A stretch of 64,000 bases of DNA from Diplonema papillatum (Eukaryota > Euglenozoa > Diplonemea > Diplonemida > Diplonemidae), in NCBI GenBank assembly GCA_030068145.1, contig JAPJBO010000522.1, positions 62,001 through 126,000 on the forward strand, read 5' to 3'. The first letter of the stretch is position 1. The number at the start of each line of letters is the position of its first letter. A program made the translations under genes and the position numbers. The notes below the pieces were generated by a model, which worked only from the letters and a program-made list of their open reading frames with translations, was not told the DNA's origin and searched no databases. Shown here piece by piece: positions 1 to 12,572 of the stretch.

Positions 1-3000
1 CAGGAGGTGCTGCTGTGGCTGCAGACGGTAGACCTGCGTCGTCGTCCTCAATTGAGCCAGTCTCTGGGTCTCAAGTAGCATCCCTTCAAGAAGAAGAAAG
101 AACAAGTCGTTCGGCACCGAGACTTCTCGGTGACACAAGGCAGAGAGTCACCTGAACAGCTACACCACCATCGCACGCCTGGCGACGCGGGATGAACCGA
201 CAGCTGACTTAAGGTGTCCGAGTTTTCGCTCATCAGATCCCACAAAGGGTGTCGGTTCATCTTGACAGCAGGACGGTGGCCATGGAAGTCGGCATCCGAA
301 CATGAGTGTGTAACAACTCACCTGCCGAATGCACCGGTCCCGAAAATGGATGATCCACCCGCGTACTGGTATCACAAGGCCAGGAGTGCGTGGTGTGTTC
401 TCCTCGGGTGGCTCGTCTGCCGCGGCTGCTGAAAAGCACCATCAGGAGCTCTGCAGAAGAGCTTGGAACAGCAGGATCTTCTATTTCGTTTTCTGGTACA
501 CCATCTGCAAGGCAGGGGGTGAATGCATAAATAGCGCAGGACAGGCAACAACCACTGTTCCCCTCACCTGGCCCCGTCCAGCTCCAGAACCCAATCAAAA
601 GAAAGAATTGCTCAGGGTAGTCGAAGGCCTGACAATCACACTAATGCAACAAATTTGCCAATTGTATTCGGTCGCTCTACCGACGGATGCCATCCGCTGA
701 AACCTTTGCGCCTGTGCGCAGAACTCGGCGTGAATGCTACAATATAGCACACAGGACAGTGGTACCGGAGAGCCTCAGCACTGCTTCGCGACAGGCCAGT
801 GACGCCACATTCCACTTGCGCGTCGCTGAGATCCTTGTTGTAGTATTGTAGGAACTTCGCCCCTGAGAGCACGACCTACTCAGTGTTGGATACGGTACTG
901 GATAAACGACCTGATATACTTTGACTGATACGCTGCGACCGCTGACGAGCTCCAGCATTGTGTGCGTTTGCCTTTTCGTGGCGATGACCGAGGAATGTGC
1001 AATATTGCAATGCAACCCAACTCCCAGAGAAGAATCTAGAACAAAACCCTGAGCGAACTTACACTCTAAAACCTGAACCCCAGAAGATCGCGGACTTGGA
1101 CCGAACCCGACCAGTCCGTTGCACCAAGAATTCTGCGTGCCACGAAAGAGAAGTCAACCCCTGCTCGCACCGAACCCCGGTTTGACCACAGGTACTTCCA
1201 CCTGTAGAACACGGAATAGAGACACGTCGCCACCCGTTGGAACATACGGGTCCCGTCACGAAATGAAGCCCGCTTGCCCTAGCCGCGTACACTCGCGAAC
1301 TTGTGATAAACTTTGTCATCAAGCCTGTCGAAAAAGAAAGAAAGAAGGCTACACGGACCTGCTCCAGGTCCTCCGTCGAGCGACCATCAACCATCCGTTT
1401 TGATGGTCCGAAAGGAAAGTTGAGGACAACCCTCAACCATCCGTTTTGATGGTCCGAAAGGAAAGTTGAGGACAACCCTCAACCATCCGTTTTGATGGTC
1501 CGAAAGGAAAGTTGAGGACAACCCTCAACCATCCGTTTTGATGGTCCGAAAGGAAAGTTGAGGACAACCCTCAACCATCCGTTTTGATAGTGAAATCGTG
1601 CCTTTCAGAACAAGCGAGGAGAGTACTGCCGCAAGATGCACCGAAAGAAGCGCTTCGGCGCTTGAACAATCGGGACAATGGCACAGGAGAGGATTGAATT
1701 CGAGGGGAGGTTTAGTCCCGCCAGAGATGAGAGACTACCACTGAGAATCGTCGCCAAAATACCGAACCTCTAAACCACCATAAAAGCTAGAAGTAGCGCC
1801 AAGCACGCGCTCATAGCCAACAACGAGCATGACGTGCGGAGCTACGGACCGAAGCCGACCGAACGATAATTTACGGGCGATGTTATGCGACGTACTGGAC
1901 TAAACGAAGGGGTCTGCCACCAAGAGCCAGCCGGATGGGCGTCCTGGCTCAAGCATTAGTTGAAGTCTAGCCCGACACAGTAAGGCTTTCTATCCCAACC
2001 CCCGCCCGCCGACCACTTTGCATGCACCAAGCTGAATCCCACAAGAAAGACACCAGTCTGTACGTCCCACGGGATCGTCGGAAACACAAAAATAAAAGCC
2101 TCTATGCCATCATGGTGCGAACAGACGCAAGTCGAACGAAGAGCACTATAATCACGAAACAAACCTTGGCCTCCCTCCCCTTTTTGTCTTTTTCTATTTT
2201 TTTGCATCCCTTTTCTTCAAACGTCCCAGAGTGACACTCTGTCCTGTCTGCAGGCATCCAGGTTCCGAGTCCGCCTTACGTGCGTAAACACTTTCATCCG
2301 TGAAAGTAAGGCCCCGTGCGGTTTGTGACGAGCCACTACCCAAACCCTGACGGAAAGATGCGAAAGCCAAAGGTTGTGTTCGCACCGTAGCAGGACCGAG
2401 AGTCACCAGACCAAGTACTCATCGGTGATTCACAGCTAGCTTCAGAACGTGACGTGATGGTACGTGGCTGCCGTCTGCCGAGAGCTGTCTGTGGGCTGCA
2501 ATTGCTGAGTCGCCGGCTCACTTTCGTTGATAACAGACAAATCAGCGACCGTGCGTCTTTTATGGGGCGACCATTCCTTCTGATTGTTTTCAACAGTTTT
2601 TTCTGCATTAAATCGGAGTTGCCAACCTCCTCGCGGTGGTCCACGACTCCGTAGTATGAACCCATGTTCTGGTTCCACTAATACCCCAGTCCCTCCACGG
2701 GAAAGAAAAAACGTAGGTTAATGCAAAACACTGTCTCATGCATGTCTTGTGTAAGCATCAAGTCATTTCGGCGAAACAGAGAAACAGAGAGAGAGAAACT
2801 CCATAGATAAGGCAGACCTAGGCCGCTGTGTCTTTCTATCTGAATGACACCTCAACACAAAAACAAGTTGTCGACAACTAACAAGTAAAATAATAAAACA
2901 GAATTACGCGTTTCTTTTTATCACGGCGTTGCGCGCTTCTTGTTCTCCGTCGAAAACTGTTTTGTACTGACAGGCCTTCAACTACACTGAGCAGCGCACT

Positions 3001-4405
3001 GTTAGGGCAACAACCAGGAACAAACTGGTAGGTGAGCAGCAACACCTCCTGAAAGTGAGCCAAGGGCGAAGGACGTATCTGCGGCTGCTGCGGCAGTTGC
3101 GCGGTGGTAACCCCACACGCAGAACGCGGGGAAGGGGAACGTGTTTTCCCAACTACATTGAAGCCCCTTCTCGACCGTAGCATCCGAGGAAGGTGCAAAC
3201 AGGGAGGGTGCTACGGTAGTCGTGCACGGGTCTTGGGCGCGTGCCTCGTGAAAGGCGGGTGCTTTGTGATACGCCGCGAAGTTCTCTCCGGGTGCAATCC
3301 GGAGAGACCGGCGTCGAGTTTCGGCTCACAGCCGGTTCCCTCGGGCGGCAACCCTAAGGGAGAGAGAGAGCGCCAGACACAATCCATCTTAAAAAGGACA
3401 CACACTGAGCAGCGCACTGTGCACGTGTTGCCATTAGCCGTGCTTGCGCACGTGGACGGGGACCGGCTCCTTTTACCTCGCTTCTGCTGAGTAGAGTAAC
3501 AGACGCGCAAAAGGACGGAGCCACGGCATCGGCGAGCTCTTAGGATTGAGCAAGCATGCTCGGTTTTCACTTTCGAGGGCATCGTGTCGGTTGGCATTGA
3601 GTTATTTGGAATACATGAACCGCATGGATTAGCAGCAGACAACCTTTTTGTTTAGCACTGGGTGCTGTCAAGTGCAGGTGCCATGAAGGCAGCCAAGCAC
3701 TGATGTTGTTTAGCAGCGGCTGCCGAATCGGGACACAATCGAGCTGCTAACTCGTACTCGGTCTTGACAACGCAATTTGGCAGGTGACGACATCACAAAG
3801 TAACCTGACCTACGAGAAAGTGCATGCTAATCCACGTGTTCAAAATAACGGCGCCTGCCTGCCTTCATGGCACCTGCACTTATACTGGGGCGGCATAGAG
3901 AAAGAAGAACTACTCTACGGTACCACAAAGTCAAGTGCGTTCGCTGCTGTGCTCCGCAGGGTAGCCTGCAACTGCAGCAAGATAATGCACAGCCCAAGCT
4001 AAGAAGCGACAGGCATATAAAGAGAACTTTTCCATTGTCCTCGGTGTTGAAGTCATCCACGGGGTTTCTAGAAGTCTTGCTTCACCCTGAAAACCCTCTT
4101 CCGCCCGTTTTGGTCATGGTAGACTTGTTCTCCAACCGACTCGATCAACACGGTAGCGGCTTCACGTGACAAACAACTTACAACAGCCCCATCTCCTCCC
4201 CATTCCCCGCCAACGTCAAGTAGTATCGACCGTTTGCAACTAGAGCTTGTTCGCGCCCAGGACTGTTTTACGACCTCCCGTGTCACGATGCTGCGCTATT
4301 TTCCATTTTCCCAAACCGAGTCTTTAGACGTTCAGTGTCTCTGTTCACGCGAGGCATGAAAGGATACTATTATGATGAAAGGCACAAGAAAGAGAAATAA
4401 AAACA
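1..4405. other. Intergenic, no supported gene
   Basis: No reading frame here has coding-like codon use or a recognisable domain. The stretch holds a 46-bp tandem repeat (1388-1588) and partial copies of a dispersed repeat near 2837-2935, 3592-3640 (reverse) and 3790-3850. The rest shows nothing I can name. Confidence 0.6.
1388..1588. repeat. 46-bp tandem repeat, about 4.4 copies
   Basis: A 46-bp unit beginning CAACCATCCG is repeated almost perfectly. Each unit contains one short inverted repeat, CCATC/GATGG around a 6-nt loop. The junction between units makes a second, GTTGAGG/CCTCAAC around 4 nt. The last copy is truncated and diverges after GTTTTGAT. Confidence 0.95.
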
Positions 4406-4408
4406 GGT

Positions 4409-4565
4409 CCAGCTGATCCTGCCAGTAGCCATGTGCCTGTTTCAGAGTTAAATGGATTACCAGCGGGTCTGCTGACGGCTCATTAAATTGATGGCAATCT
4501 ACGCGGGGAAAGGTGCCTTTTAGGCCCAGTTGGAAAGCAATGGTAACACCACTACTAACACATGC
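4409..4565 (+). pseudogene. Divergent fragment resembling the 5' end of SSU rRNA
   Basis: From 4415 the sequence GATCCTGCCAGTAG matches the universal eukaryotic SSU rRNA 5' end. The next 20-25 bases follow the same register with only transitions and one missing base. Further on, CGGCTCATTAAAT (about 4476-4490) and CTAACACATGC (about 4553-4565) occur in the order and rough spacing of the corresponding 18S motifs. After that the similarity fades, so only the first 150-200 nt of an SSU gene is represented. It may be a decayed rDNA fragment, an insertion from another organism or a separately transcribed piece. It is too divergent to be the functional 18S of a typical eukaryote. Confidence 0.6.
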
Positions 4566-5039
4566 CCGAATAGTCCAACTCAATCCATTCAAAACCGCGG
4601 GGCCGAGGTAGATACAGTAGACAAGAGCCAACGCTGCAACCGACCACCTGTGTGTGGACGAAACAGAGCTGGTATTGCCGTAAAGGGCATCTTTTGGCTT
4701 CCCCAGTCCCCGACACGAGCTCCAAATGGCTCGCTAAAGAGAAGCGAGCAGTGAAGACTGCCATCTCTTCTCGCTTTTCCGGGGCCTGGGGCTGGCTCAG
4801 GCTAGGGCGCGAATCACCACTTTCCCCGCCTGCCATGCAATTTAAAGGAATACCCTTGAATATGAAACTGAACTTCACGCGAGCTTTTTTCAGCAAGAAA
4901 CTTACTCGGCATCTGACGACGTGTGCTTGTGTGTCGTGTGATTGAAAGGAGAAACATTGCTCCTGGTCTCACATGTTCAAAACAAAAGGTTCACTTCCTT
5001 GAACTGAATCAACCTCCTTTCCCTTGTAACCTTGCAAGC

Positions 5040-5165
5040 TCCTTTCTTCCTTTCCCTTGCAAATTCCTTTCCCTTGCAAGCTCCTTTCCCTCACAGCCTC
5101 CTTTCCCTCACAGCCTCCTTTCCCTCACAGCCTCCTTTCCCTCACAGCCTCCTTTCCCGTGCAAA
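5040..5165 (+). repeat. 17-bp pyrimidine-rich tandem repeat
   Basis: About seven units of the form CTCCTTTCCCTCACAGC, with the first copies reading TTGCAAG instead of CTCACAG. Each unit is a pyrimidine run followed by CAG, so the array looks like consecutive 3' splice sites. I see no exon attached to it. Confidence 0.9.
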
Positions 5166-6177
5166 TTTGCAGACTATTCGAAGTCTGTTTCTTGGTTTTC
5201 TCCTTGTGGTGGTTGTTTGGTTTGGTTGTGTCCGTGGCTGGTCTACCTGACGGTTACTGGCTGATGCTGGCAGCGCGTGAAGCCTGGGCTACTTTTCTAC
5301 ACTACAAGCCGAGTTTTCTGCACTACAGTTTCGTGTTTCCGAGACTACAGGCTGTGTTTTCTGTCTGCAGGAATTTTTGCATAAGCGCCAGCTTGAAAGG
5401 AAACGCTCGACGATGCTGCCCGCCGAAGAACAGAAGGGATCCCAAGTGCTGTAACTACCGAACCCCGTGTTGCTACCCCTACACGACAAATCACACAAAC
5501 ACAACAGGTCAAAGTCCTGAGTGAGACAACACACGGTGGTGTAAGCGAAGAACAAATCAGATTGTGTTTGTATTGTATTTTCCCCTCTACCTCTATATTT
5601 CTTCCCTCCATTCGGAGTCGAAGCAGCTACGTCGAGTATTTTTGGTTTCAAGAGCATTCGTCATCAGACTCGGAGACGGCCTTTGCGCCTGGTGTGTGTG
5701 AAAGTAGCCCTCGCGATGCATAAAAGTCAGTGGATCGGCAGTAAGACTATCAAAATAAATTATAAAGCATAGAACCAAAGATAGCTCAAAGCATCTGCAG
5801 AATAACACGAAAAGCCTCTAGGCAAAACCCCGTTTCCACGTATCTTCTTACCTCGAAAACGTCGTCTCCTTGCACTCTGGTTTTCCAGATTGCCACTCGA
5901 GGGCTCTCGGTGGCCTGACGGTTACTGACAGTTACTCCTGCCAAGCGCACCACTTGGGCTGTCAGTATGAAGTGCTGACAAAGTCCGCCCCACGGGCCTT
6001 GAAGGGATGGGACACAGTGTTGAGCTACGGCAGCTCACTGTTTCAATCCTCCAGGCACCCGAAAAGACACCAACAACCGGCAGCGCGTCCTCAGCGTGCG
6101 CATGTCCATGCTTGCCTGACGATAACACCCACACACTGGCCAAAGAAAAGGCTTTACTCGCACGTCTTCATGGCGGT

Positions 6178-6262
6178 TTGCTTGCATCCCCTCTTCTTCG
6201 CTACAACTGTGAAGCCAAAACTCGAGAGACCAGGCAGCGGCTTTTCTCACGTGCCAGCCTTT
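6178..6262 (+). repeat. Dispersed repeat copy (inverse partner at 12970-13050)
   Basis: The run from CATCCCCTCTTCTTCGC through the CTCGAGAGACC block to TTCTCACGTGCC is matched on the opposite strand at 12970-13050 with scattered substitutions and small indels. In one frame both copies read HPLFFAT..KPKLERP-like peptides, so the family may once have been coding. It is more likely a dispersed non-coding repeat. Confidence 0.7.
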
Positions 6263-7731
6263 GCCGTTGGCGCGGATGCCTGAGTCAGCTACCGGCTCTA
6301 TATTCATCGCCGGTCACTTCGGCAGTTGCCCTATGGCTAATGCTGCTGCCTTGTTGCAACGACGTAAAAAAAAAAGTTCACCCTACTATGCAACGATGGT
6401 TAGGCAGATGCGCGCGTTGTAGGAAATACTCGAGGGAGCAACTCTAGAAGGGTTCTCTTTTTTCTGCGGTACTGAACACGAACGGAAGGCACGGCTAACC
6501 GCAGAGCAGAGCGGACGGGGTCGTGGCACTGTGCTCACTCCGACTCAAGCTCTGCGAGCTGCGGGGCCGCCTCGCTCTCGGCGCCCGGAGCGAACTTGTT
6601 CTTGTTCCTTGGTGCTCTAACAACAGGTACCGGGTAGGCATTTTGTCTCCAGCTTCCGCACTTTACGCTCCATGTGCCCTGTGAGCCTGGCGCCACGGAC
6701 CTGACGCTACACGGTGAACTCCAGTGCCACCCGCTTTTCAGGTGCTGGATCCTCACATATTATCTCTGATGCCTCACCCGAAGGCACGCGCACGTTGCCC
6801 GCGCTTCTTTTTGCCAACAGTTTGGCTCGAGCTTTGAGGCCGGAGTTCACCGTGTGCATGTAGACTTCGCTCAGTGTCCTGTGCGCAAGAGATCGACAAA
6901 AAAGCACAAGCAATCAATCGAAGCGGCAAACAACGAACGAACATCATAAAACCCGAGTCAAGAAGTCCGGAGGAAGCCCTCCGTCACTTGCGGGACGGGG
7001 GGCCCGGGGGGAGAGCGTCTTCGACGAGGGCCGAAAAGGGGTCTCCGCCGTGAAGCGCAGAATTCTTGAAGGGTGTCCGCAAAGAAGCTTTCTCAACTCA
7101 CCCAGCACACCTCCAGGTACTTCACAGGAAAGAACAGGTGGAACAAGGAACCCCTGTAAGTACGTTCCGACGCAACAGAACAAAACAGAAAACGATCTTA
7201 ATGCGCCCACAACGGTGCGCCCACAACGGCTTAGTGGTTGCCTCTCCCGTTCTAGCCACCGCTGGTGCACTACTTGTGGCACCAAAAAGATACAAATCCC
7301 GATACCATGCCGCATAAAGAACATGATTCTGCAAATTAAAACCGCCCGAACAGTACAGTTTTTCGGGAGGGGAGTTGCTGTGTGCACCTGCGGTCTTTGT
7401 GTTTTTTCCGTACTTGACCAACAGGTTCACCCCGTACGCCAAGTCCGCCCTTCGGTATAAGTTCGGCCAGAACTTCACTCACTTCGTTCACGAAGTTCTT
7501 GATCCCTCTCTATAAGAGGGGTTGGGCGACAGCCCTGAATTTTTGAAGTCCACTTGCTTGGCAAATTTTCCCAAGAATCCTCCCAGAAGAGAAGTGAGGA
7601 GAACGGAAACTCCCCGGCACTCTAACTCGTCTTTCTCTCTCTCCTCCCTCTTCCTTGTTTCCGACCAGCTCCCCTCGATCGATTTTGCGTCAATTGCCCT
7701 GTCGTACAGAAAAGCACCAGCTGCCCTCACA

Positions 7732-8161
<430 letters not shown>

Positions 8162-8227
8162 TTCTTGCCACTACCACTCAAATACGATACACACCTTGGT
8201 ATACGAACCTTAAAGGAACCTTTACGA

Positions 8228-8290
8228 CAATGGTCACCCGGAGACTTTAAATCCCCGGATCTTTAAGCGAATTTACGCCTCTAAAGAAAA
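8228..8290 (+). repeat. Dispersed repeat copy (GGAGACTT...AAGCGAA type)
   Basis: The segment TGGTCACCCGGAGACTTTAA followed by CCCCGGAT and AAGCGAATTTACGCCTCTAAA recurs in altered form at about 10318-10388, 12008-12062 and, inverted, 54228-54290. No coding capacity is evident. Terminal structures are not clear. Confidence 0.6.
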
Positions 8291-8334
8291 CGTGAACCAC
8301 AAGAATTGTTTGCCAAGTAGCCTCAGCTTGATAA

Positions 8335-8598
8335 TACGAAGAACGAAGCGGATCGAGGGCTGGACCCAACTGCATCCTCGAAGCCGCGCAGAGGCACACG
8401 CGGCTCGCCGCCCTCTTCGGCACCTGGGCCGCGGCCTGCGGCAGCAGCATGGCCGGGGCTCCGCCGACCACAGTCCCGCATGTCGGCGTCCTCGTCGCCA
8501 TGCAGCGCTTCTTCTACTGGACCACGGACAGTCCACCCAACTGCTCTCTACACCAGCCCAAGCGAAGTAAACGCAATTCCGGTGTACCGATAACTTGA
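8335..8598 (+). other. Possible orphan coding exon (GC-rich)
   Basis: The frame open from 8335 to a stop at 8596-8598 has a core (about 8400-8530) in which almost every codon ends in G or C, like the real genes of this window and unlike the flanks. The core reads LAALFGTWAAACGSS, then MAGAPPTTVPHVGVL and VAMQRFFYWTTDS. There is no recognisable domain. A possible splice donor (GTAAAC) follows at 8567. It could be an isolated exon of an unseen gene, a 5' exon of the gene at 13.3 kb, or a chance GC-rich patch. Confidence 0.3.
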
Positions 8599-8750
8599 TT
8601 GATCTCCCCCCTCCTCCATCAAAACTGCACTATCCCCCACTGAACAGCCAACGAGACGAAGGCTTCCTCCCCTTAACCGCCGTACTACTACAAATGCTTC
8701 CCCCTTTCCTTTTTAGAAACCTTTTCTCCTTTCCTCTTTACTTTGATCAT

Positions 8751-8945
8751 AGGTGTCACGGCAAGTTTTGGCAGCCACTGCTTAGTGCATGTTAATCCAC
8801 GTGGTTCATGTACTTAAAAGAACTCAATGCTTAGCAAAACTTGACGTGGGCGGCTTTAGATTTACATCTGAATGACACCTCAATACAAACAAAGTTGTCG
8901 ACAACAAGTAAAAAAGAATAAAACAAAACGACGCACTTCTTCCGC
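8751..8945 (+). repeat. Dispersed repeat with 8-bp terminal inverted repeats
   Basis: AGGTGTCA at 8751-8758 is mirrored by TGACACCT at 8873-8880, enclosing about 130 bp. Similarity to the copy at 63781-63990 continues past the right inverted repeat through the GTTGTCGACAAC palindrome and an A-rich stretch. A right-hand fragment lies at 2837-2935 and partial copies near 3592-3640 and 3790-3850. Size and structure resemble a MITE-like or SINE-like non-autonomous element. Confidence 0.7.
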
Positions 8946-9489
8946 CTCCCCCGTTTTCTCTCTTCAGCGAACTTGTTTGAATACCTCCGGTGCGTCCAGG
9001 GGGGCGAGCTGAGAACCCATCGAGGAACCATGTTGAACGACAAACCCTGATGCGCTTTCGAGACCAGAGCAAGTTTGGATGGGGACGCTTCGAAACCTTG
9101 AGGGTTCAGAGCTAAAATGAATTTCTGATGTCGACAGCACTGACGACAGGTCGAAGGAGAAAGCAGGCGGACTCACCTTTGGCCACGGGCTTCGGCTAAA
9201 GAGGCAATGTCCATACCGCGGTCCTTCGAAATCACCCTGGAACTCAGGGTACGGAATCACGTGTTCATGCGCGCCAACAGGCACGCAAGAGCCAAAAACG
9301 CGCACCCTGCCGAAGATGACACCTGTCTCTTCTGCAGCCGACGAGATCGGGCATAATTCGTGGTCGCGACACTGTGGTTTTCACGCGATTTACACCTGCA
9401 TGTGCACCGAGAAATCAAAGCTGCGTGTATGAAAGGAAGCCTCACGGATGGTCCAGAAGTTGGGGGTCTCCGTGGTGTGGACGAGACTG

Positions 9490-10465
9490 TTTTTGACCAT
9501 GCTTCTCGTTGTTCCCGCCCTCGCTCCCCTCGATCGGTCTCCCGTTAAGCGCCCTGCGAGCTTGAGTTTCTTACAAGTCAAGGTCCGAACAGACCCCACC
9601 GCTGTATCATTAACCTACTTCCTTCCCATCTGTCGCAGGGGTTTTCGACGAAGCCTCTTCACCTTGCCCTGTAAAAACTTGCCGCCTTCTCGCAGATCTC
9701 AGCGCCGAAGGATACCCAATCCGGCCTACATACGACAGGAACCACCAGCCATGATACCCCTCCCGCCTTTTTCCATAAAGCCGGAAAGTCTGAGTAGATT
9801 GTTGAACCCAACCCGCCTCAAACGGCTACCGGAAACCAAAAAACCGAACTTCGCAAACAAAGTTATTGCCTTAAAGTGGCCTTCAAACCCCAAAGCGCTC
9901 TGAAGTCACTCAACCGGCAACCCAACTGAAGTTTTCGACCATGCTCCTCGTTGTACCCGGCCTCGCTTTCTTCGATCGGTCTCCCGTTAAGCGCCCTGCG
10001 AGCTTGAGTTTCTTACAAGTCAAGGTCCGAACGAGACCCCACCGCTGAAGCCTACTTCCTTCCCATCTGTCGCAGGGGGTTTCGACAAAGCCCTTTCACC
10101 TTGCCCTATGAAAAACTTGCCGCCTACTCGCAGACCTCAGCGCCGAAGGATAACCAAACTGGCCCTACATACGACAGGAAGCACCAGCCCATGATACCTC
10201 CCGCCTTTGTCCATAAAGCCGGAAAGTGCTCATTGTTGAACCGGAAACTAAAAAGTGTACACGGTCACCAAATATACAACCCGCACTCATATAGCCCTTT
10301 CTTGCTCTGAGAGAACCCATTTGACAACGGTCACACGCCTAAACCCCCCCGGAATTCCAAGCGAACTTTAACTCTAAAAAGCCGAACTTCTCAAACAAAG
10401 AAATTGCCTTAAAGTGGCCTTCAAACCTCAAAGCGCTCTGAAGTCACTCAACCGGCAAAACCCAG
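9490..10465 (+). repeat. Direct tandem duplication of about 450 bp
   Basis: The block starting TTTGACCATGCTTCTCGTTG (about 9490) is repeated from about 9937 with small indels. Both copies share the CGATCGGTCTCCCGTTAAGC stretch, the CAAAGCGCTCTGAAGTCACT end and most of the sequence between. The second copy carries an extra segment (about 10265-10370) that includes a dispersed repeat. The frame in the first copy (9448-9903) is not preserved in the second, so it is not a gene. Confidence 0.85.
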
Positions 10466-12572
10466 TCATGCCCCGAAGAAACCTGGCGCCCTAGCAGTAG
10501 CAGTGCGGCTTCTATCTACACTGTAGCGTGCGTTTGCCGGGCGTTCGAGGTGTTCATTGGTGCTGGCGAATTTGTCCTTCGCTTCGTCGATTGTGACCCC
10601 TTCGCGCTTTGCCTCACAACGCGCCAAGCGTTCACAACCGCCACAAACAACAGCTTCCGGGCACCACAATGTTCTTAGACAGTCGCGGCTATCCAACGAC
10701 TTCAACCTCGTTTTTCGATAGACAAAAGAAAAATCAAAATGGTAACATAGACAGATAACAGTGATCCAGCATCGACCGACACATTTCATTCTCCGTCCCC
10801 CCGTCATGGTTTGGCCCCAGGGAGGTGCGCATAGTCATGTGGCCAAATACAATATTCGCCCACTGTGTTTTGCTTCAACATTCCGTGAACCTTCTTAGTG
10901 TGAAGGTTCCGTGTGTTCGCTTTGCCATCCTTGGCGGAAATGTGCTGTAGCCCAAATACAGATGCATCTGGGGTTAGACTAGCTCAGGGGATATTTTAGA
11001 GGGTCCCTGCGGACCCCTCGAGGACAAATACTCGACGTAGCACTCCGAATGGAAGGGAGGAAGTATTGGGGTAGAGGGGGCAAATTATACAGCAACACAA
11101 CAATCTGATTAGTTGTCGTATAGGGGTAGACTCGTATGACGTCCGTTCAACACGTGGTTCGGTAGTTACAGCACTTGGGATTTCTTCTGTTCTTTGTCTG
11201 GCAGCTTCGTCGAGCATTAACCTCCAAAGAGGCGCGTAAGTAAATAAGACAAGGGTCTACGAGGGGGTTCAAGGGGTCCGGCAACAGCTTTCCAGATTTT
11301 AGCTCTCAGAAAACCTGCGACCGACTGCGGAACGCGGCGCATCACAATGAATGAAAGAAGCCGGATCACTACAGCGAAGATGCCTCTTTCCAGGGCAGGT
11401 ACTCTCATGTGGCAAGGTGGCCGGTGCTTCCTCACAGGCCTGACGCACGCCTGCGTCCTCTCCATCCAACCCTCCGTTTCTTCTCTCTTCGTATTGGCAC
11501 CCGCGAAGCCAGAATCGTCGCTGCTAGCGGGTCCGGAGAGAAGGGAAATATAGCCATTCGGAGTTGTGTCACCCCCTCTAGCTTTCGTTCAAATATGCAC
11601 CGGCGGCCCCTCGAATATTAGCTTCTCCCTGGGGGGACAAACCATGCCCCTTCCCCGCACCGTTTTTTACATCGCTGTTGATTGCCTAATGCATGGATCA
11701 TGTGGTCCGTTGACGCATGGAAAACAGTCATCCTCCCCTTCTCTTTCACGCACAACACAACGCGATTCTGCGCACATCGTTATTCATTGCAAACGATTGC
11801 TTCCGTCTCTGCGTTTCCTCACTGTCACTGCACTCCACAAAAAATGAATCGAGGTGCAGAGTGACACACCCAGCTTAACTGAAGAACGACTGTGGGTCGC
11901 TATAGGTGAAGTGTCTCCGCAACCGACACGACACACGCCCTCGAAGGGGTTCCGGGGGTTGGACTGGAAAATCTTAGCCCAGTCTGACGAATTCCCATTA
12001 TTTTTCCACATGGCCAAAAGTCACCAGGAGGCTCCGGAGTTTCAAGCGAACTTTCACTCTGAGCACACACTAAAGGACTGGGCTGGGGAGGGAGGAAACT
12101 TCTCTGTCGTGTCACTGTCTCCAATATAATTGCGCCCACGCATGTTCGGTCCACACCGGACATGTCTGTAAACAGCGCGAGCGTTGTCTGGCAAACCCCC
12201 GGAGACTTCAAGAAGGGGGAGAAATATACGACCCCACTCATTGTAATCCGAACGCTAACTTCACATTCCCTTCTATGCTTCCGCTCCCTGATTTTAGACG
12301 CACAAACGCTCACCCGTCCTATTTTCTTCCTTCAACCTGATCTCGCTGCAAGCTTCTGTAGGTACCACGAATTAAAGAAGTGTTCGAAAAGAGAAGCGGA
12401 ATAGTTTGCTTTCCCCCCCCGTCTCTTCCCACTGGTTTCCTTTTTCTTCAGTGGTCAGCAGCAAGATCAGCAGCTTCCTGGCTTCGCCTTTTTCTCCACT
12501 CATACAGCGCGCGGCAACCAGACAGGAACGGTGGACTGGAGCGACGGGTACAACCAGACGAGTGAGGATTAC

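Noticed and set aside
1388..1588. CRISPR-like appearance of short direct repeats (also 5040-5165 and 53250-53452)
   Set aside because: Units are contiguous without unique spacers, and the DNA is eukaryotic.
9448..9903. 151-codon frame in the first copy of the 450-bp duplication
   Set aside because: The frame is broken by small indels in the second copy and has no coding-like codon bias.
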